From: an uncultured Bacteroidales bacterium
Lineage (GTDB): Bacteria > Bacteroidota > Bacteroidia > Bacteroidales > Paludibacteraceae
DNA length: 59,762 nt
NCBI GenBank assembly: GCA_902774995.1
Contig: CACYKR010000001.1
Span: 1 to 59,762, forward strand
Direction of reading: 5' to 3'
Part shown: positions 55,148 to 59,762 of the stretch, one piece after another
Position numbering within the stretch: position 1 is the first letter of the stretch
How the letters are laid out: every line of letters begins with the position of its first letter
The notes under the pieces: model-generated
Told to the model about the DNA's origin: nothing
The model's input: only the letters and a program-made list of their open reading frames with translations
The model's database searches: none
Program-made: the position numbers and the translations under genes

Positions 55148-56916
55148 GAAAATATACCGTTGTATTGGCGTTGATTCTTTCAACTATCAACTATCAACTG
55201 TCAACTATCCAAGCCTGCACCAACTTCCTGGTCGGCAAAGACGCCTCTGCGGATGGCAGTACCATCATCTCTTATGCCGCCGACTCCTACGGCATGTACG
55301 GCTTTCTCCATTTCAGTCCGGCGCAGGACTGGCCCGAGGGTGCCACCCGTGAGGTCAAGGACTGGGACTCCGGACGCCCGCAAGGCTCCATACCCCAAGT
55401 GCCGCATACCTATACCGTAGTTGGCAATATGAACGAACATCAGGTTACCATTGGAGAGACTACCTGGGGAGGCCGTGAGGCGTTATGGGACACCGTCGGT
55501 ATCGACTACGGCAGTCTGATATACATCGCTCTGGAGCGTTCCAAGACCGCGCGGGAGGCTATCGAGTGGATGATTACGCTGGTCAATGAATACGGATATG
55601 CCTCCGAAGGAGAGTCGTTCTCTATCGGTGATCCGAATGAGATATGGGTGATGGACCTCATCGGCAAGGGTGCCGGACAGAAAGGCGCCAACTGGGTGGC
55701 TGTCCGGGTGCCGGATAATGCCGTCTGCGCCCATGCCAACCAGTCCCGTATCACTACGCTGCCCCTTAACGCCAAAGCCAAACTGACTAAGGAACAGAAA
55801 AGACTGGAGAAGAAACTGAACTGTAAGATAGTCACCCCTTCCGAGAAGGGGATGGGGGATGTCTGGATGTGGGACAAAAACCTCATCTCGTTTGCTAAAG
55901 AGAAAGGATTCTTCTCAGGCGCAGATAAGGACTTCTCCTTCCAGGCTGCATATAACCCCTTCGATTTCAGCGGGCTCTATGTCTGCGAGGCACGCGTATG
56001 GTCTTTTTTCAACCATTTCAGCAATGACATGGATAAATATTTTGACTACGCCACCGGCAAGACCTTCAGAGAAAATCTCAAATCTCAAATCTCAAATCTC
56101 AAATCTCCCGAAGGCGAACACATGCCTTTGTGGATTATCCCGGACCGCAAAGTCTCCGTGCAGGACATAAAGGAATGTATGCGTGACGAATACAAAGGCA
56201 CGCCCCTCGATATCACCCAAGGCATCGATGCCGGACCCTGGAACAGCAAACTGCGCTACGGAGGCTTAGGTTTTAAACTTTCAAACCGGGACACAGTCCC
56301 AAACAGCGAAGCGCAAACTACGCAGTACTGGTACGAGCGTCCTACGGCTACCCAGCAGACCGCCTGGTCATTCGTCTCCCAGATGAGAAATGACCATTCC
56401 TACGGAATCTTCTGGTTCGGAGTGGATGACGCCGCTTGTTCCTGCTACGTGCCGATGTACTCCTGTATCAGCCATGTGCCGGAGTGCTTTGCCCAAGGAA
56501 ACGGAGACAGCTATACCTTTTCGCCTACTTCCGCCTGGTGGACCTTCAATATCGTGGCGAACTGGGCTTATACCAAGTACAGCCGTATGTATCCCCATAT
56601 CCGCGAACTACAGCAGGCATGGGATGATAAGTTCAACACCCAGATTGCCGGAGTGGATGCCGAAGCGGCGGGGATGAGCGGGGAAGACGCACGCGCGTTC
56701 CTTACTAATTATTCGTGCGCGCAGGCGGAGAACCTCGTAGCCGACTGGCAGAAACTCGGTATCTATCTCTTCACCAAGTTCCTCGACGGACAGGAGCGCA
56801 AGGAGGAGAACGGCGGTTTCAAACGCAATCCCTACGGCAACTCCTGCGGACCTGACCGTCTGCCTTTGCCGGAACCCTTCCTCCGCATGGTTGCCCCGGG
56901 CATCACCCACGAGTAA
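55144..56916 (+). CDS. C69-family dipeptidase
   Basis: 590 residues. An N-terminal-nucleophile hydrolase: after the signal the mature chain starts ACTNFLVGKDAS, with Cys as predicted nucleophile. Family segments are DGSTIISYAADSYGMYGFL, GETTWGGREALWD, IDYGSLIYIALERSKTAREA and FSIGDPNEIWVMDLIGKGAG. Three parts are DNA-repeat derived: signal residues STINYQLSTIQA, a segment around KIVTPSEKGMGDV (degenerate GC-rich repeat, 55833-55862) and NLKSQISNLKSPEG (AAATCTC repeat, 56068-56110). Exported, so it likely cleaves periplasmic or extracellular dipeptides. Confidence 0.93.
   Translation: MRKYTVVLALILSTINYQLSTIQACTNFLVGKDASADGSTIISYAADSYGMYGFLHFSPAQDWPEGATREVKDWDSGRPQGSIPQVPHTYTVVGNMNEHQVTIGETTWGGREALWDTVGIDYGSLIYIALERSKTAREAIEWMITLVNEYGYASEGESFSIGDPNEIWVMDLIGKGAGQKGANWVAVRVPDNAVCAHANQSRITTLPLNAKAKLTKEQKRLEKKLNCKIVTPSEKGMGDVWMWDKNLISFAKEKGFFSGADKDFSFQAAYNPFDFSGLYVCEARVWSFFNHFSNDMDKYFDYATGKTFRENLKSQISNLKSPEGEHMPLWIIPDRKVSVQDIKECMRDEYKGTPLDITQGIDAGPWNSKLRYGGLGFKLSNRDTVPNSEAQTTQYWYERPTATQQTAWSFVSQMRNDHSYGIFWFGVDDAACSCYVPMYSCISHVPECFAQGNGDSYTFSPTSAWWTFNIVANWAYTKYSRMYPHIRELQQAWDDKFNTQIAGVDAEAAGMSGEDARAFLTNYSCAQAENLVADWQKLGIYLFTKFLDGQERKEENGGFKRNPYGNSCGPDRLPLPEPFLRMVAPGITHE
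55178..55212. repeat. CAACTAT tandem repeat in the C69 signal peptide
   Basis: Four to five units of (T)CAACTATCAACTGTCAACTA encode the end of the signal peptide. Confidence 0.8.
56068..56110. repeat. AAATCTC tandem repeat in the C69 gene
   Basis: Five to six heptamer-like units, in frame. The same repeat occurs in fecR at 58718-58750. Confidence 0.8.
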
Positions 56917-56935
56917 GACGCATTCTGTTCTGTCT

Positions 56936-56965
56936 GATAGCCGGCATTCTTGCCGGCTATTTTCT
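56936..56965 (+). terminator. terminator after the C69 gene
   Basis: Stem GATAGCCGGCA / TGCCGGCTATT with loop TTCT, followed by TTTTC. Confidence 0.75.
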
Positions 56966-57240
56966 TCGTTAGTTACGCGGGATAGTATCCCGCATTATAT
57001 TCTTTGTATTGTGAGCGCTATGTGTCAGCATCGCGTCTTCGTCTATTAGCCCGGCATTTAATGCCGGTATTTTCTTCGTTAGTTACGCGGGATAGTATCC
57101 CGCATTATATTCTTTGTATTGTGTGCGCTATGTGTCAGCATCGCGTCTTCGTCTATTAGCCCGGCATTTAATGCCGGTATTTTCTTCGCCTGCTGCGCTA
57201 TGCGTCAGCATCGCGTCTCCGTCTATTAGCCCGGCATCGG
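56961..57240. repeat. 110-bp tandem repeat, 2.5 copies, with hairpins
   Basis: Copies at 56961-57070 and 57071-57180 are almost identical; a third, internally shortened and diverged, runs 57181-57240. Each full copy holds GCGGGAT-AGT-ATCCCGC and CCGGCAT-TTA-ATGCCGG hairpins, preceded by TTCGTTAGTTAC and TTCGTCTATTAG. No coding potential. Confidence 0.9.
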
Positions 57241-57452
57241 ATGTCGGCTTTCGTTGCCTCTCCGCGCGCTCCGTCTGTCGGCTATATATGCCCGTCTTTC
57301 TTTTTTTGCTCGTTCCGTTTCACTCCTAATCCGCTACCTCTGCGCTACCTCTGCGCTACCCTTGGGCTTCTTTTGCCTGCCGACACTTCTCCGCTATTCC
57401 CCTTTGATTTCGCTTCAAAATACAGTTTTCTTTACGATTTTATACGAAAAGT
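57241..57452. other. pyrimidine-rich intergenic DNA, no gene seen
   Basis: Contains a small tandem CTACCTCTGCG repeat (about 57336-57358) and T-rich tracts. Open frames here overlap the promoter and repeats and show no protein-like composition. Confidence 0.5.
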
Positions 57453-57483
57453 TTGGTTATTTGCGAAAAAATCAGTATCTTTG
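57453..57483 (+). promoter_or_regulatory. promoter of the candidate RNA
   Basis: TTG at 57453-57455 and TATCTTTG at 57476-57483, 20-nt spacer. A 7-3-7 hairpin TGCACCC-AAA-GGGTGCA (57482-57498) sits at the expected start point. Confidence 0.7.
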
Positions 57484-57489
57484 CACCCA

Positions 57490-57783
57490 AAGGGTGCATA
57501 TAGATCCTTTCCGCTCTGATCGTTGGTGTTATAAGCGATTACATAAAAAGCGTTTATTAGCGCGTGTTTTGGCGGTTCGGAAAACTGCTACGTTCCAAAT
57601 TGTTATAGTCAAAGCAATGCAACAATAGATATATGCGTAGGGTATATTATGCTCCCGGCAGTGGGAGATTGATATACTTTTTTAGCGTAGGTTCTGTGTT
57701 GCTTGTTCGGTTATAACAAAGCTTGTAGCAGAGCCTCTGAACCGCAGGACAAGTAACAAAATACAGGTCCTGCGCTTTTTTTT
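57490..57783 (+). ncRNA. candidate structured RNA (~290 nt)
   Basis: Bounded by a good promoter and a strong terminator, with no credible reading frame between. Visible helices are GGCGGTT/AACTGCT, CTCCC/GGGAG nested in GTATA/TATAC (about 57643-57680), TTGTT/AACAA and GGTTC/GAACC. It does not show tmRNA, RNase P or SRP RNA signature sequences that I know. It may be a regulatory RNA or a terminated leader ahead of the sigma-factor gene. Confidence 0.4.
57743..57783 (+). terminator. terminator of the candidate RNA
   Basis: Stem CGCAGGAC / GTCCTGCG followed by CTTTTTTTT. It ends 58 bp before the sigma-factor start. Confidence 0.85.
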
Positions 57784-57796
57784 CTAAAAAATCACA

Positions 57797-57831
57797 CCCC
57801 GATTAGGGGATGTGCCCATCTCAACTGTCTT
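57797..57831 (+). promoter_or_regulatory. putative ECF promoter before the sigma gene
   Basis: GGGGATGTGCC (57806-57816), 8 nt, then CTGTCTT (57825-57831). The identical pair with identical spacing precedes fecR. The upstream half forms CCCC-GATTA-GGGG. Confidence 0.6.
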
Positions 57832-57840
57832 GTTCATAGA

Positions 57841-58368
57841 ATGAGCATATTCGGCAATCATATGGTAGCCGCTCGAAAACGCGAGTTTGAGCAACTATAC
57901 GACGCGTATAGCCGCCATATCTATGGCTTTGCCTTGCGCCTGACCGGCGGGGATTCGTACCTCGCCGAGGAGATTGTGCAGGAGACCTTTGTACGCCTGT
58001 GGGAGCACTGGGACAGTCTCCGTGATCAGCAGGCGGCACTTGGCTACCTCTTCTCTACTGCCAAGCATATCTTCCTCAACTACTGCGAGCACGATATGGT
58101 TCGGTATGTCTATGAGGAGTATGTCATGCAGCATGGTTCAGAAGCAACGAACGAACCCGACAACCGGCAGGACGCCCGTTCCCTCGAAGACTACCTCAAG
58201 CAAGTCGTCTCGAATATGCCTCCTATGCGGCAACGTGTCTTCACCATGAGCCGCTTCGAACATAAGACCAACAAAGAGATCGCAGCCGCCCTCCATATCA
58301 GCGAGAAAACGGTCGAGGTCCACATCACCCTCGCCATCCGCGAATTGAAAAACCATCTAAATGATTAA
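57841..58368 (+). CDS. ECF sigma factor (FecI-like)
   Basis: 175 residues. Region 2 is FEQLYDAYSRHIYGFALRLT...AEEIVQETFVRLWEHWDSL; region 4 is MPPMRQRVFTMSRFEHKTNK and EIAAALHISEKTVEVHI. It should direct RNA polymerase to a small regulon and be controlled by the FecR-like protein encoded next. ATG at 57862 is an alternative start giving a more usual leader length. The putative autoregulated promoter lies immediately upstream. Confidence 0.93.
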   Translation: MSIFGNHMVAARKREFEQLYDAYSRHIYGFALRLTGGDSYLAEEIVQETFVRLWEHWDSLRDQQAALGYLFSTAKHIFLNYCEHDMVRYVYEEYVMQHGSEATNEPDNRQDARSLEDYLKQVVSNMPPMRQRVFTMSRFEHKTNKEIAAALHISEKTVEVHITLAIRELKNHLND

Positions 58369-58386
58369 AAATCTTCCTCCCTATTA

Positions 58387-58412
58387 GGGGATGTGCCAAG
58401 TTCGGCTGTCTT
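58387..58412 (+). promoter_or_regulatory. putative ECF promoter before fecR
   Basis: GGGGATGTGCC (58387-58397), 8 nt, CTGTCTT (58406-58412), matching the element before the sigma gene. Confidence 0.6.
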
Positions 58413-58434
58413 ATAGGTAGAAAGGCAAAATTCA

Positions 58435-59403
58435 ATGAAACAATTATTCGAGAAATATCTGGCAGGTAATGCTACCGCTGAGGAGCGGGAGACCTTGCTG
58501 CGTCAGCTCCATGCGGACGAACAGCTCGGTGGCTGGCTTCGGGCGGACATCGAGTTTGCCGAGGGCGGCATGCCCGAACCCATACGCGAGCGTATTCTAA
58601 ATAATGTTTACGCGCGTACACAGCGTCCTCTAATCAGCCGTCGTTGCTGGTCGATAGCTGCCGTCATGCTCATCCTCATCATCTCCGGTGCCCTCGGCTG
58701 GACCCTCTTTGGCATCCAAAATCAAAATCTCAAATCTCAAATCTCAGATAATCCAATTCGTGACATCATTGTCACGACGGGTATGGGCGAGCACAGCCGT
58801 GTCTCCCTTCCTGACGGCACAGCCCTCACCCTCAATGCCCAGACCACCGTGCGCTATAACCTCGCTGACGGCAAACGTCAGGTCTCCATCGACGGCGAAG
58901 CCTTCTTCGAGGTGGCACGTAATCCCGAGCATCCGTTCGTGGTCAGCGCCAACGGCATGACCGTCACCTGTCTCGGTACGTCCTTTGATGTACGTAACTA
59001 CAGCGATGAGTCTACTGCCTCCGTTGTTCTCCGTGACGGCAAGGTGCGGGTCAACGCCCGCGATGCCGACCTCACGATGGAACCCGGCAGCCGTGTGCTC
59101 ATGGATCGGCAGACCCTCGCCCTCTCCAAGCATACCGTTACGCCTTCCGACTATACCGCGTGGCTCAATGGTGAGATCAAGTTCAACAACCAGACCCTTG
59201 AAGAGATAGCTGCTGAGCTGTCCCGTAACTATAACATCGACCTCGTTATCACCTCTGACGAACTCAAGCAGGAGCGCTTCAACGGCTACCTCGGACGCTC
59301 GTCGCTAAGGAACATCCTCGATGTGCTCTGCCTTGCGTCGGACATGAGTTACCATGTGGACAATGACACAATGGTCTATATATACCCTCGCAAAAAAAGG
59401 TAA
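58435..59403 (+). CDS. FecR-family anti-sigma/sensor protein
   Basis: 322 residues. Cytoplasmic N-terminal anti-sigma part (~1-65), one transmembrane helix (SIAAVMLILIISGALGWTLF, ~72-92), then the periplasmic FecR domain (SRVSLPDGTALTLNAQTTVR, GEAFFEVARNPEHPFVV, TSFDVRNYSDE) and a STN-like C-terminal region (TLEEIAAELSRNYNIDLVI). It transmits an outer-membrane receptor signal to the sigma factor; no SusC/TonB receptor is seen within the window. Residues ~95-106 (QNQNLKSQISDN) are encoded by the AAATCTC repeat also present in the C69 gene. Confidence 0.93.
   Translation: MKQLFEKYLAGNATAEERETLLRQLHADEQLGGWLRADIEFAEGGMPEPIRERILNNVYARTQRPLISRRCWSIAAVMLILIISGALGWTLFGIQNQNLKSQISDNPIRDIIVTTGMGEHSRVSLPDGTALTLNAQTTVRYNLADGKRQVSIDGEAFFEVARNPEHPFVVSANGMTVTCLGTSFDVRNYSDESTASVVLRDGKVRVNARDADLTMEPGSRVLMDRQTLALSKHTVTPSDYTAWLNGEIKFNNQTLEEIAAELSRNYNIDLVITSDELKQERFNGYLGRSSLRNILDVLCLASDMSYHVDNDTMVYIYPRKKR
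58718..58750. repeat. AAATCTC tandem repeat in fecR
   Basis: Four units at the membrane/periplasm junction of the encoded protein, in frame. Confidence 0.75.
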
Positions 59404-59444
59404 CGTTATATTTTTTTTAATTGCAATTAAAAACCTTTAGTATC

Positions 59445-59762
59445 ATGAAAAAAACTTTTATTCCTTTGTTCGTTGGGTTGCTCTGCTGGACGGGTGTCCA
59501 GGCGACTGTTCATTATGTACGTGTGACGGATGGTGCAGATGATGCAGCACGCGGTACTGCCCTGAAAAACACTATTTCCAATGCTTCTTCCGATGATACA
59601 GTCAAAGTACAAGCCGGAACCTATCAAGGTAACTTCAAATTCAAGGATGGAGTGAACGTTAGTGGAGGTTGGAATGAAGACTTCACATCCCAAACCGACT
59701 ACGCAACCGTCCTCGATGCCAACAACAGCGGTCGTCCGGTATCGTCTACTACGAATCTGACG
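59445..59762 (+). CDS. secreted beta-helix-type protein, 5' part only
   Basis: 106 codons to the window end, frame open. Signal peptide MKKTFIPLFVGLLCWTGVQA. The mature start TVHYVRVTDGADDAARGTAL, then VKVQAGTYQGNFKFKDGVNV and SGGWNEDFTSQ, is the start pattern of right-handed parallel beta-helix proteins found on Bacteroidales surfaces. It lies 41 bp after fecR and may be its regulon target. The C-terminus and any sorting motif are outside the window. Confidence 0.75.
   Translation, partial: MKKTFIPLFVGLLCWTGVQATVHYVRVTDGADDAARGTALKNTISNASSDDTVKVQAGTYQGNFKFKDGVNVSGGWNEDFTSQTDYATVLDANNSGRPVSSTTNLT

Noticed and set aside
57114-57628. Frames between the C69 gene and the sigma gene
   Set aside because: They read through the 110-bp repeat, the promoter and the candidate RNA, with no protein-like composition.
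57490-57783. tmRNA, RNase P RNA, SRP RNA or 6S RNA
   Set aside because: No tag-peptide frame, no RNase P or SRP consensus segments, and no single long end-to-end rod with a central bubble as in 6S could be seen.

Overview
This is a Bacteroidota chromosome segment, almost certainly order Bacteroidales. The evidence is promoters with TTG about 20 nt from TAnnTTTG, the near absence of Shine-Dalgarno sequences, a GldJ-type lipoprotein, a type IX secretion (T9SS) sorting domain, a C10 cysteine peptidase, an ECF sigma/FecR pair and a Bacteroidetes-type GT3 glycogen synthase. Genus and species cannot be read from the sequence.

Layout. (1) 1-7.4 kb, housekeeping: tRNA-Met(CAU) and metG on the minus strand, an outer-membrane barrel gene, folP-dacA (minus), then a gldJ-like lipoprotein gene and gcvH. 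(2) 7.9-29.5 kb, a six-gene surface operon: a small barrel protein, two paralogous ~1000-residue adhesin-like proteins, a 3624-residue modular adhesin with a T9SS tail, a C10 peptidase and an OmpA-type anchor protein. Start/stop overlaps suggest translational coupling of the first three. (3) 29.6-41.1 kb, accessory region: a ~0.7 kb hairpin-rich leader with eight 32-33 bp hairpin repeats precedes a 2256-residue InlB-like secreted protein. A small C-terminally membrane-anchored protein follows, then a REP-associated tyrosine transposase (RAYT) embedded in its own REP-like repeats, then a 669-residue protein paralogous to the C-terminal part of the 2256-residue protein. (4) 41.1-50.8 kb, minus strand: potA-potB-potC-potD, apparently continuing into a large TPR protein and an outer-membrane barrel. 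(5) 51.1-56.9 kb: a pRiA4b ORF-3-like gene, miaA, a PKD lipoprotein, a GT3 glycogen synthase and a C69 dipeptidase, mostly overlapping. (6) 56.9-59.8 kb: a 110-bp tandem repeat, a candidate structured RNA, an ECF sigma factor, FecR and the start of a secreted beta-helix protein.

Three features cut across the window. First, twelve promoters share TTG(CGTAT) with a 19-20 nt spacer to TAnnTTTG. Second, covarying hairpins recur in intergenic DNA, and one type also occurs inside the RAYT gene. Third, degenerate short tandem repeats (units of about 6-14 nt) recur at gene boundaries and, in frame, inside coding regions, where they encode parts of several signal peptides. The RAYT/REP module carries a promoter, and a second copy of that promoter lies in front of the neighbouring surface-protein gene. 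The hairpin leader, the RAYT/REP promoter module and the in-frame repeats are the most unusual content.
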